Assembly (NCBI GenBank): GCA_022410635.1
Contig: JAJVDF010000001.1
Location: forward strand, 14,390,934-14,454,933
Reading direction: 5' to 3'
From: Tretioscincus oriximinensis
Taxonomy: Eukaryota > Chordata > Lepidosauria > Squamata > Gymnophthalmidae
Length of the DNA stretch: 64,000 nucleotides
Part shown: piece after piece, positions 1 to 9,487 of the stretch
Layout of the letters: the number at the start of each line of letters is the position of its first letter
Numbering within the stretch: the first letter of the stretch is position 1
The notes under the pieces: model-generated
Database searches by the model: none
What the model saw: the letters and a program-made list of their open reading frames with translations, nothing else
Told to the model about the DNA's origin: nothing
Translations under genes and position numbers: made by a program

Positions 1-364
1 GATTTCCCAACATAGCAGAAACATCCAAGAAAATTTGAGTTTTCTACATGGGAAGCATCATTAGGAGAAGAAATAGTTGGTCAATGATGATATATCTCAA
101 CCCTCTGTCCTGCAAATGGTCCAGACTAAAATCTTTCATCAGTTCCAGCCAATCCACCTCTAGTACTAATTAGGCTGGAAAAGAGAGGTGATNTCTGTAA
201 CTTAATGCATGGCCAATGAGTGGTATTTAAACTCCTTTAAGTAAAGCTCTTGAATATAAATCTCCGTCCCCCAAAGAATGAAGAAATAAATGTCCACAAC
301 TAAGCTAGGGCTATTTTCAGGAGTGATTCATTTTTTTTATTTGTAGAAAAGATGCGTCACTTAC
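1..364. other. ZC3HC1 intron sequence, left edge
   Basis: AT-rich sequence downstream of exon 4 on the minus strand. I see no exon: no reverse-strand match to the next conserved ZC3HC1 block and no recognisable repeat. Confidence 0.5.
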
Positions 365-448
365 CTGGGCAGGGGCTGTCTGGCCAGAAGCAGAATTTCT
401 CATGAGCATCTAACAAAGCTTTTCTCAGCTCTATGCATCTTTCTTTAT
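365..448 (-). CDS. ZC3HC1: ZC3HC1 coding exon 4 (C3HC zinc finger, His/Cys ligands)
   Basis: The acceptor is TTTTGTTCCAG at 459-449. It encodes (Y)KERCIELRKALLDAHEKFCF then WPDSPCP, with the HxxxC ligand pair in AHEKFC. The donor is GTAAGTG at 364. Phase 1 to phase 1; the next exon would begin outside the window. Confidence 0.95.
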
Positions 449-3400
449 CTGGAACAAAATAGACATCATAAACATTCTTCCTGTGTCAAGGAATAATCTT
501 CAGATTTTTTTTCTCATCTGACCAAGTCCCAAGGTTTCCACATCCTACAGTTAAGGCTCTTTCTATATTGGGCTTTTTCCAGATTAAATCATGGAATAAG
601 GATTTTCTATTTGCATGTTGGGACACACTATGGTAGCCTCCAGCTGTATAAATCTGATCCAATCACTGATATTTTTCTTTCTGTCTCCTACTCTTTGAGG
701 TCCCACTGATCTGTCCTCTTAGAGAATCACCATTCTTGATCTGAATTATTCATAATAACTGAGGTTATTTAACTATCTTTAGCCTTTACCTGTCCACATT
801 CAAAACAAATAGGTTCAACTCACCCAGGCCTTCTGGTTCTGGCTATAGAAAGGCATGGTCTGGAGCAGTGCCATTTGTATAAAAGCACTGGTAGATTTGT
901 TTAAATAGTTTTACTGATAATCCGATCAAGGGTCCCAGTTTGGATTATGCTACATCTATGAAACTCAGCTCTGCACAGATAATGCATGGGTACCCACATA
1001 GCAATAATCAATTCATGAACAAGCAAGATCATTATCTTGCAGGTTGCTCAGAAATGTTAGACAGCAGTCCTCCAGATGTTACTGAACCACACCCTATCAT
1101 TCAATGCCAGTTTCCAGATGTTTCTGAATTACAGCTTCCACCATCATCCTTTGGATCTTATCAGTCTGCACAAACGTATGGATCTGTGAGTCCCTGCCCA
1201 CAGCTGGTACACTTCATTTGCAAAGAAGTATAATGTAGATGAAGGGATCCTTGATCTGGATCATTAGTAGATCTGTTTAAACAGATTTAGGCTAGAACAC
1301 AGAAACACACAGAAGGGACATCTCTGTTTTCAGGACTACTAGGGGATCCATTTTGGATAGTTCACCCAAGTGTGTTATCAAAATAGATCTCTCAGTGGTG
1401 CAGAGGCTGGAAACAAAAGTTCCTAGCATTTCAGAACCCTTTCAGCTTTTCCTAAAAGTTCATGGAAACTTTGAGGCTGGAGTGAAGGCTTATCCAAACA
1501 GCACTGTTTTAAACCTGAACACCTAGTTTAGTACAGAGCTTTGTAGCACCTTATAGACTAATAAGAAAAAGATAGGCAGTATAGTTCATGCTGCCTATCT
1601 TTTTCTTTTTAATCTTTGAGGTGCAATGAGATTCCCTTTCTAGATATTCATGGCATCTTTTTTGTTCTAAATTATGCCTTTCTGTGATGCAAATCAGTGG
1701 CCTCAGCTGATCTAAATCCATTGGTCTGGACTAAAGAAAAGTTCATCTAAAAAGCTGCAACTGAGCTTTCCTGTGACAGGATACTATTTACCTGATCCGA
1801 AATGGGAAATTATGGATATAAATTGTTAGACAACTGCTTAGGCTTGCTGTAGATCAGGTTGCTAGTTGCTGATTTTCAGATTTATATTTTGAACTATTGC
1901 ATAAAGATGGCTTGACTTTATGAACTTATTTTAGAATCTGTGATAATTAAGTCCTGACCTTGAATCCCATTCCATGTATTATACTGGCAAGTTAGGCCAT
2001 GCAATGCTTACATTTGCTGAAGTCAAAAGCCAGCTGTAGACTGGCACACAGGTAAGCCTGGCAACTTGCACACTTGAGCATGTCACATTCGATGTTGGTC
2101 CACCCGTATTTNGCACAGATAAGAGGAGACAATTCATGAGGCTTGCCTGCCCACTTGAGGGAGTGATTATATTAAGGAGAACAACTTTAGTTTTAAGCTC
2201 CCAGTAGTAGAGTTCGTGGATATTCCAAGAGCAAATTCAGACATTTCCTCAGAAGAGGATAATAGAAAACCACTTCCATATTACTGCCTGAAAAACTGCA
2301 TGGATGTATCTGACTAGTTATNTAGTTCAGTTCAAGAACATAGTTATCTGTTACTTCCAAATACTGCTGGTTTGCCAATTACAGCCCTTTCTGGCTGAAG
2401 GCAACTCAGCCAGTAATCCTTACTCTGGTAACTTCTAGATTTGATTACTGCAATGTGCCCTTGAAGATGGGTTAGAATCTGCATGTAGGTGCTAACTGGC
2501 ACAGCTGGTCAGAAACACATCACACTGATTCCAAATGAACTGCAATGGCTGCTGATATACTAGTGAGCCCAGTTCAATGCATTAATGTTGACATAAGGCT
2601 GTAAGTGGTTTAGAACCCTCCTCTCATAGGATTGGTAGTCCCATCATCTTCAAGCAGTTAAAGGAGTGTGGAGTAATATTGCCAAGGTGACGGAATGGTC
2701 TCCCCTTTGAAATGCACCAGGCATCTCAATGTATGTGTTCAAGTATAGAGTGAAGTTGCTAAGGGAATAATAACCTCTACCAGTGTAAGCACAATCAATG
2801 TTTTAATCATTCTAATTTTTGTAACTAATTTACTGAGACCTCCCCTGAGGCCATCCAAGTGATTTTTGTGAGTCCGATATGGAGTTTGAATTTAGCCTAA
2901 CATTGACTACTGCCTGCATAGCCTCTTAGGGTCTTGATGAGCAAAAGATCTTGTTGTAAACATTTCCACATGGCAACCAATTTGAAATCTCTCTACATTT
3001 ATTGAAATCTCTCTACTCAATACTTCCTTTCAAGGAACCTTGAGATCTTCAGGTACAGGGCAGGATAGAAATATTTAAAAAAATTAATTTTTTTTTCATT
3101 CCTAGTTTTTCCCTTCTAAGCCTACTTCTCTACTAATCAATTAATAATCTTCCCAATCAGCATTTCCAAATCCCCAAATAGGGACTCCCTTAATTATTAG
3201 ACTGCAGTTGCTGGAGAATTCTTTCAACCCATTTCTCCTACCAACCAAGTGACAGAGTGCAATGCTCTAAAAGGAAAAGGATATAGTAAATGTTTCCACT
3301 CTATTAAAATAGGCATCCTTGCTGGTAGCTTCAAAAGGCGCTTCATCAGTGCGTAGAGATCCATGTGCTGTTTCCGAAAACACAGAGGAATCTTTTCTGA

Positions 3401-6400
3401 AACACAAAGAATAGTAAGAATATTATCCCTCTATTCTCCCATGAAAATAATATTATTGCTTGTTTCTTTCTTTAGACCAAATTTTAGTTTAGTTATAATA
3501 AATGCACAACAGCAAGGTAGTATCATCAATTATATTTATAGTTCTTCTGACTATGCAATAATATATTGCATAGTCAGAAGAACTATAAATATAATTGATG
3601 ATACTACTCATCAAACAATATTAAAAGATCCCCTGCAAATGTTGCATTATTATTATTTGATGATAAAGTACTTCATAAAATCTATAAAAGTGCACAATAA
3701 TGTAGCTTTAAATTCAATAAAATGGCAAAGTGATTTTTTTTGTTATTGGAGACATTAAGACCCTTTCTGTATTGGAACTTATTCAGGATTATAGCCTAAA
3801 AATAGGAATATGCCATCCACATGCTGATGTAAACAACAGCAAATGCCAGACTACCTTTTAAAACATGTTGATCTAGGACTGTGGTTTAATCTAAGTGAAT
3901 CCCATATGCTCTAAATTGCAACTATATGCACAAAAATGGTTTTCCACAGATTTTGCAGAAATATAGGTCTCATTATAGGTCTTTATTCATTTTCCAAATA
4001 CTTCTCAGTCTGAGAATTAGCAGCACAGTCTTGAGGTGTTCTTGGACCATTCACTGCCTCTAACCAGAGTAAAGTAAAACAGGGAGAAAAAAAATCTTAC
4101 TTGAGGACTTTGGAGGAAAAACTTCCAAAATAATTAAATAACACACAAATATGTGAACATGTGTCAAAGTTTCAATGTTCACACTTGGGAACAATTTAAG
4201 ACAACTATTAGTTTTAATGTAACTATATAGCTGGATCAGAGCATGTGTGTTGTGAAGGCCAGCCTTTCCGTCATTCATTCAACATTTGGGCTTCATAGTA
4301 TGTCTTTTGGATCTTTCTCTTATCAAAACTTTAGCATGTCCTGGTGTCTCTTTGATAGGGAAAAGACAACAAAGCAGTGCCTTTGTTATGTTAGGAGGAA
4401 GCTTTATTCTCTACTAGCTTCACCTTCAGGCTTGTATAACCTTTGGCACAAGTTTTGTCTTTTCTTTGCTTTGGCTTAAACACAGTGAATTTATTAATTA
4501 ACCTTGTATCCAGCCTCTCCCTCTTTGTCTGGGTGACTGGATAGTTTCAATATGCTAAGTACAGATACACACTGACTATTTCTATCTTTATATGATTTAT
4601 TATTCTCTCTCTACACACACTAGTATTTCCCAACGAATTGGCCTCCACATAAACAAGTAGGTCCTCCGCTTCCCTGTTCCTGCTTAATCCTTTGCAGGAA
4701 CGGATAGCTCAGTCACTAAGGAATCCATATCTCATCTGGGAGATTGGGTTTCAAAGCCCTNTGTCAGATGTGGGAAGGGGTGAGCACCTTCCACTAGCCT
4801 GTAGCTCTAGCCAACCNAGCTATTCGAAAGTATGAATTACAAGAAATTGCAACTGACTGCATCTAGATACATGGAAACCACCACAGCCAGGTGAGGAAGA
4901 TAGAATGTAAGCCTTCGGGCAAAAATACCTTTGTAAGCCACTTTGAGTCCCTTTGAAAGGCGAGAAAAAACTGGGTATAAGAACCCAGTTCTTCTTCTTC
5001 TTTAATATAGATTCTGACTATCAGTTACCAACCTCCACTTTCTGAGACCAAAGGTGAGTCAAGCTTCCAGCCTCATAGACTCAGTCTTGACTGTTCCCCT
5101 CTCTCTCACAACAGTCCCCCAAGACTTGGACACTCTCCCGTCCCCCTCACCCACAGCAACAGTCAGAACAAAAGCCTTTCATTCACTCTCACTTCTCCTT
5201 AAATAGCCCTCCCTTTACCTCATTGCTGATCAGGATTGGTTGCAGCGCAATACTATCTTCCNCCTCCCCTTAGGGATACCATGGCTAGCCACACCCCAAC
5301 CAACATAAGAACATAAGAAGACCATACTGGATCAGGCCACAGACCATCTAGTCCAGCATTCTGTCTCACACAAGGCCCACCAGATGCACCTGGGCAGTCT
5401 GAACAGAGGAAAGCAAAATATGCACCTGTTCATGATTCCCTGCAAATGGTATTTCAGGAGTCCTGCCTGTTGCTCCATCCCGGAGGCAACATCCAGACAT
5501 CCATTCAACCATTCACCATATTTATCTTAAGGTCAAAAATCTTAAAGGACTAATAGGTGGTATATCTATTCTCCATCAGTTTTTCTNTCTTTTCTGTGTG
5601 ACATATAGTCCACATTTCCACAGAATGTTTAGACTAGGTTCCAGGAAAATATCTAAGGGGCCATACTATATACTTGTGAGTATTTTTACTATTCTCAGAA
5701 TAGCATGTGGGCAGTAGTCCTCTTAGAATTTTCCTGAAGAAGAATGAAGTCTAGTGCAGAAAGAAAAGAAAGAAGAAGCTGTGTTATGCTGAATTAGAAT
5801 TTCTAGAGAGGAGATTTAGTAGTTTCTGAGATGCCATCAAGTCCACTGGCTAGAAATTTTGGAACAGGGTATGACTATCAAAAATATGGTAATTTTGTAT
5901 GTGTTTTTTAAAAGTCAGCCCACTAGGCAGTTCTTAAGATCCACTTTGAATCCAAGTTTTTGGTAAACCCTCCACACACACATCTCCAGCCTACGTCTTT
6001 ATCAGTCCACCATTGGCTAGGACACTTCATCATGGAATTTGATTGAAAATGCAGACTAAGGTGTGCTCCGTTCTCAGCATACTCTGTGTTAGTCTTGGGT
6101 CTCCCTATTTCTAAATATGTCACAGAATAATGGTCCTTGCATAAAAGGCCCAGGTCTCAACTGCACTAGAAGTCTTGGATGGAATAATTTAAAGAATTTA
6201 TATCCCATAANCCCCACAAGTCACAATAATAAAAGGGTGAAAATATATAACGTATTAAACACATTTTAAACTAAACTATTATCCAACTTCCCTGAGCAGG
6301 AGGAAGAGGACACGGGGCATGATTTGGGCAAAGAAATACATTTAATATAGACCTCTTGCAAATTTCGACTAGATTTCCAGAGTTTGGGGCTACCATAGAA

Positions 6401-6816
6401 AAATATCTCTTTAGTGTCTCTGCTCCTTGCACTTCTGAATAGGAACTACTCTCTTTCTGAGATCTTAGTACTACCGCAGCTCTGTAAGGAATAGGGTTAT
6501 TTTCAAGAAAGTATCTTGCACCGTCTGCATATACGGTGTCAGATACTGTACCCATCATTATTTTCTTCTCCGTTTAATTTATAGGCATGTGAGGACTGTC
6601 CCTTGCGATCCCCGCCCGCAGCAGAGGTGCTCCGTTGACTTCCTCGCCTGATCTTCCTTCTCACCCTTCGAGCCCGCTGTCTTCCGGCGCGATCCCCCCA
6701 TCGATGAGCTCTCGGATCTTCTGCGGTGTGATGGCCGGAGACCGAGCTTTGCCTGCTGAATCACCCTCCTCATTGTCCGAGACAAGAAAAGTTGCCGCAG
6801 CGACGGGCGCCGCCAT
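365..6816 (-). CDS. ZC3HC1: ZC3HC1 (NIPA), 5' part: coding exons 1-4 of a gene that runs off the left edge
   Basis: Four exons join in frame (6816-6665, 3396-3285, 2162-2012, 448-365) and encode the first ~166 residues of nuclear-interacting partner of ALK. The protein starts MAAPVAAATF, carries the conserved block TPQKIRELIDGGIAPED, then the C3HC zinc-finger region. Predicted zinc ligands C104, C119, H154 and C158 are all present, at a constant offset of two from the human positions I recall. ZC3HC1 is a nuclear protein of the nuclear-pore basket that binds TPR; it was first described as an F-box-like subunit of an SCF ubiquitin ligase acting on cyclin B1. The ATG lies in a CpG-rich segment and opens the conserved N-terminus. 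The gene is divergent to KLHDC10, as in human. Later exons (from the DRFGML-like block on) are outside the window. Confidence 0.95.
940..1233 (+). other. Open reading frame of unknown status inside a ZC3HC1 intron
   Basis: A 97-codon frame, open upstream to about 895, encodes a Ser/Pro/Gln-rich peptide (for example SELQLPPSSFGSYQSAQTYG). I recognise no family, and no splice or promoter signals stand out. It is antisense to ZC3HC1. It may be chance, a retrocopy fragment or an exon of an overlapping gene; chance is most likely. Confidence 0.15.
1564..1606. repeat. Short hairpin, 19-base arms
   Basis: Arms 1564-1582 and 1588-1606 are inverted copies with one mismatch around a 5-base loop. The flanks (GTAGCACCTTATAGACTAAT and AATCTTTGAGGTGCAA) resemble the hairpin MITE family found at 30811-30965. 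Confidence 0.7.
2012..2162 (-). CDS. ZC3HC1: ZC3HC1 coding exon 3 (C3HC zinc finger, first half)
   Basis: It starts right after an intron ending ...ATAATCAC (AC acceptor) and encodes SLKWAGKPHELSPLICAKYG followed by WTNIECDMLKCASCQAYLCA. It contains the two Cys ligands of the C3HC finger. The donor is GTAAGC at 2011. One N at 2112 falls in the third base of an Ala codon and has no effect. Confidence 0.95.
2163..3284 (-). other. ZC3HC1: U12-type AT-AC intron of ZC3HC1 (intron 2)
   Basis: The 1122-base intron begins ATATCCTTT (3284-3276), exactly the minor-spliceosome donor consensus, and ends in AC (2164-2163). A branch-site match TCCTTAAT lies at 2178-2171, about 10 bases upstream of the AC. 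Reading frame and homology across the junction (VETFT|SLKWAGKP) are continuous only with these AT-AC ends; no GT-AG pair preserves them. Confidence 0.9.
2390..2990 (+). mobile_element. L2-like LINE 3' fragment, decayed
   Basis: The strand reads like the C-terminal reverse transcriptase of an L2-group LINE (DYCNALL..LQLVQNAA..HWLPV style), as in GATTACTGCAATG and AACTGCAATGGCTGCTGAT. It is heavily mutated and lies within ZC3HC1 intron 2. Confidence 0.6.
3285..3396 (-). CDS. ZC3HC1: ZC3HC1 coding exon 2
   Basis: The acceptor is TGTTTCAG at 3402-3397. The exon completes a Gly codon and adds 37 codons ending EATSKDAYFNRVETFT, which aligns with mammalian STSKEAFFSRVETFS. It ends in phase 0, directly before ATATCCTTTT instead of a GT donor: this is a U12-type AT-AC 5' splice site. 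Confidence 0.93.
3517..3607. repeat. Perfect 44-base inverted repeat with 3-base loop
   Basis: Arms 3517-3560 and 3564-3607 are exact reverse complements around ATA. The sequence is AT-rich and lies 121 bases before ZC3HC1 exon 2 in the direction of transcription. No terminal repeat with target duplication is evident outside the arms. Confidence 0.95.
4692..5001 (+). mobile_element. tRNA-derived SINE
   Basis: It begins with a tRNA-like head (GGATAGCTCAGTCACTAAGG) and has a body shared with 7748-8057. It ends with AAGCCACTTTGAGTCCCTTT and a CTTCTTCTT tail, as in SINEs common in lizard genomes. It lies in ZC3HC1 intron 1. Confidence 0.8.
5303..5515 (-). mobile_element. CR1 LINE 3' end, antisense
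   Basis: It contains the CR1 3' motif set seen many times here (AGAACATAAGAAGACCATAC, then GTCTCACACAAGGCCCACCA). It is truncated to the 3' UTR part. Confidence 0.85.
5516..6664. other. ZC3HC1 intron 1, promoter-proximal part
   Basis: No exon is visible. Positions 6294-6319 are identical over 26 bases to 9304-9329 in the KLHDC10 5' UTR. The part next to 6580 is increasingly CpG-rich, as expected for a promoter-proximal intron. Confidence 0.5.
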
Positions 6817-6910
6817 GTTGGTCCCTTCACGTAAACCTTCCGGGCAGGAGGCTGTGTGTCGCCATCTTGGTTCCGCAACTTAACCGTTCCGGCGGTGCCC
6901 GGCCCAAATA
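6590..6910 (-). promoter_or_regulatory. ZC3HC1: ZC3HC1 CpG-rich promoter / exon 1 region
   Basis: A CpG-dense block in otherwise AT-rich DNA encloses exon 1 and the ~90 bases upstream of the ATG. There is no TATA box. This fits a housekeeping CpG-island promoter firing leftward. Confidence 0.6.
6665..6816 (-). CDS. ZC3HC1: ZC3HC1 coding exon 1
   Basis: The start codon is at 6816-6814 and 50 codons plus GG follow, ending before a GTGAGA donor at 6664. It encodes MAAPVAAATFLVSDNEEGDS and then the PQKIRELIDGGIAPED block typical of NIPA N-termini. Phase 2 end. Confidence 0.93.
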
Positions 6911-7747
6911 TGAGAAGAGCAGAGGACAGCGAAACTTGGTTTCCGGTGAACCATGAAGTCTCATGATAGGAAGATTACCACGAAAAAGAGACAGGAATTT
7001 TGTACCTTTAAATTGAGGTGGAAAAAAAGGGATTTTCACTATGCTTAATTTACAGCACCTGATGAAAAATTATTTTCTTTTCCACACCTGCAAAACTCTT
7101 GCCCAGGTCTTGGTGGTGGATCTTTGGCTAACCTAGCCAAACAATAAAATATTTTGGGTGCTAAAATCCTAAAAGAAAAAAAATAGAAATGCCTCCATGC
7201 AGCCCCTGTTAAAAAGCATCCTCCTTTTGCCTTTCAGCCTTTCTTGAGGACAACTTCATTAACTTAGGGAAACAAAAATCTCCAGCTTTTCTGAAAACAG
7301 GCGGCCAGAATTAGGCCCTTATCTTATAAANATACCTTCAGTTTTTTCCTGGTTTATTATAGTTATTCCGGACTAAAGATGGATTAAAAGCGTATGTTAC
7401 CCCAAGGAAGACAAGAAGCAACAACCAAAAGGAGGCACAGCCACTGAATTGTTGCCTCTCTGCAGCTAGACAGGGCCTTGAGTACTGTCAGGGCAAAAGG
7501 TAAGAGATCCAGCTTTATTGGACAACAGTTACTGCCTGCTATATTTTTTCCTGTTCACTCAGCAGTGAAAATCCAGAGGGGAGATGTTCCAGAAGTTGGA
7601 GACCACTGTAGAAAAATCCTTAAGAAGCTGCCATGGGGCAGAGATACAACGAAGAGAAGCATCAAATGGGGAGGAAGACATAGTTGCTGAGTGAATGGTT
7701 ATATAGGACACTGAATTCTATTAGAGTGTGATGGGATTTTATTGACA
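6911..7747. other. Intergenic, no feature recognised
   Basis: This spacer between the divergent ZC3HC1 and KLHDC10 promoters has only short chance frames and no recognised repeat. Confidence 0.5.
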
Positions 7748-8057
7748 GGCACAGATAGCTCAGTTGCTAAGGAAACTGTCTCTCATCTGGGAGATCAGGT
7801 TTCGAAGTCCTGTGTGGGACGTGAGGAGGGGTGAGCACCTTCCACTAGCCTGTAGCTGTAGCCAACCCAGCTATTCAAAAGCATGAATTGCAAGAAATTG
7901 CAATTGAATGCAAGTAGATGCATGGGAACCACCACAGCCTGGTGTGAAAGATAGAATGTAAGAATTAAGGTAAAAATATTCTTGTAAGCCGCTTTGAGTC
8001 CCTTTCAAAGGTGAGAAAAGCGGGGTATAAGAACCCAGTTCTTCTTCTTTCTTCTAT
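7748..8057 (+). mobile_element. tRNA-derived SINE, same family as 4692-5001
   Basis: The head ACAGATAGCTCAGTTGCTAAGG, the box-B-like GGTTTCGAAGTC, the body and the CTTCTTCTTTC tail match the copy at 4692. Confidence 0.82.
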
Positions 8058-8124
8058 TGTAGATCTTTTTCCATTAATAATTGGCAGTCGTGACACAGCA
8101 GACACCTGNATTTCTAATCTTCCC

Positions 8125-8325
8125 AGCAGTACTTTGAGACTAACTTGAGAAAAGTGGTTGGCATAAGCTTTCGTAGACAGGTCTACTTCTTCAGATGCAT
8201 CTGAAGAAGTAGACCTGTCTACGAAAGCTTATGCCAACCACTTTTCTCAAGTTAGTCTCAAAGTGCTGCTAGCCCCTTTGCTGGACTTTCTGCTAGACTA
8301 ACACGGCTATTTCTCTGAAATTGAC
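8125..8325. mobile_element. Palindromic element: 73-base arms meeting at ATGCAT, plus family tail
   Basis: Arms 8125-8197 and 8198-8270 are inverted copies with one mismatch and no loop. The right side continues into the tail TTTGCTGGACTTTCTGCTAG and AACACGGCTATTTCTCTG, shared with copies at 10165-10302 and 60389-60525. The family is dispersed and non-coding; I cannot name it. Confidence 0.85.
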
Positions 8326-8517
8326 TTCCCAGCAGTGTCCAAGATGGACTCATGCATTCTCTCAGAANATAGATCTTCTGCCTTAACAGGGGAAAAGTGG
8401 AAGTACGTTTGGAGCTCATCTTTGCTATATTTTCCCAGCTAGGGGATTGTGTTTTTCCATGGATCAGCATTAGAAGATTCTCAAAGAGAATCCTATTCTG
8501 TCCCTAATTGCTGTTTA

Positions 8518-8735
8518 AGAACATCAGAAGAGCCTTACTGAATCTGGCCAGAACCCATAGGCCAGCATTCTGTCTCACATAGAGGCCCACCCAGATGCAC
8601 TTGGGCAGTCTGAATAGAAGGCAAAATATGCACCTATTCATGACTCCTTGCAAATGGTATTTCAGGAGTACTGTCTGTTACCCATCGCAGAGGCAGCATC
8701 CAGACATCCATCCTAGTAACCTTTGGTGTTTGTAG
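8518..8735 (-). mobile_element. CR1 LINE 3' end, antisense
   Basis: It has the same 3' block as 5303-5515 (TGTCTCACATAGAGGCCCAC, then GCACTTGGGCAGTC). Only the 3' end is present. Confidence 0.82.
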
Positions 8736-8939
8736 TTATTTGGTAGAATCCAGACTCTCGATTACATGAGAAAAAACAGGCAACCTTTGTTTTCTAAGCT
8801 GTTTTAAAGGATGCCGTTACAACAGAAATAAACCCCTTGCAGATTCAGATCTCAGTAACTTCTGAGCGATGTGTACGGTATACATTTTTTATGGATCATT
8901 GAACAACTACGATTCCCAGAATTCCTCGCATTAGGGACT

Positions 8940-9345
8940 AAAAAGAGAACCGCCACAGCTCCAACTCTTCTTTTCGGGCTTCGATTAAACGTATCTTGCC
9001 TTCCCTTTTTGCCAGCGTAGTCGGGAAGAAAGAATGCTGCTAATCGATTTTTCTGACCTCTTCCTCTCCGGTGACGTTTTCCTTCCCTCTCTTCCCATCC
9101 TGTCCAATAAGGCCGGTCTCGATTGGTCCGTCACTTTATAAAACGCGGACGCTGATTGGCTGTGCGTGCGATGACTGCTTTCCCTCCCCCGCCGGCTGGA
9201 CTCGGCGGGTTCCGTTGGCGGCGGCGGCTCGGCAGGACTTGGGAGTGGGCTGGACCCTGTTGGCTACTCAGCCCCTCACTCTCTGTTGCGAAGCGGCGAG
9301 GAGGAGCAGGAGGAAGAGGACACGGGGCAGAAGCAGGCGGCCAAG
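8940..9345 (+). promoter_or_regulatory. KLHDC10: KLHDC10 promoter and 5' UTR (CpG-rich)
   Basis: CpG-rich sequence precedes the KLHDC10 ATG. It has three CCAAT boxes (9104-9108 direct; 9122-9126 and 9154-9158 inverted) and a TATAAA at 9137-9142. That suggests NF-Y binding and initiation near 9165-9175. The 5' UTR would then contain upstream ATGs (for example near 9170). Confidence 0.55.
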
Positions 9346-9487
9346 ATGTCGGCGGCGGATGGGGAGGGCTGGGACGGGAACAGGCCGCGGGGTGGGGTCA
9401 ACGGAAGTGGACCGGCGACAAACGCCTCTCAGGGAGGGCTGTTGAATCGCTTCGTCAAGCTGCCGCCCGGCCCGGGCAGAGGAGGAG
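9346..9487 (+). CDS. KLHDC10: KLHDC10 coding exon 1
   Basis: ATG at 9346 sits in GCCAAGATGT, a fair Kozak context. It encodes MSAADGEGWDGNRPRGG and then a Gly/Ser-rich stretch and LLNRFVKLP, as in other vertebrates. The upstream in-frame ATG at 9286 gives a non-conserved Glu-rich extension and is rejected. GTGAGT donor at 9488; phase 1. Confidence 0.93.

Noticed and set aside
2130..2160. GT-AG alternative for ZC3HC1 exon 3 beginning at TGGGCAGG after CTCAAG
   Set aside because: It would drop the conserved Ser-Leu-Lys and leave exon 2 without a usable GT donor; the AT-AC pair fits both ends and the branch site.
6271..6558. 95-codon minus-strand frame just downstream of ZC3HC1 exon 1
   Set aside because: It lies in intron 1 in transcript direction, matches no ZC3HC1 segment, and exon 1 joins exon 2 perfectly without it.
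9286..9345. Upstream in-frame ATG as the KLHDC10 start
   Set aside because: The 20-residue Glu-rich extension is not seen in the known N-terminus, and the ATG at 9346 opens the conserved MSAA start.
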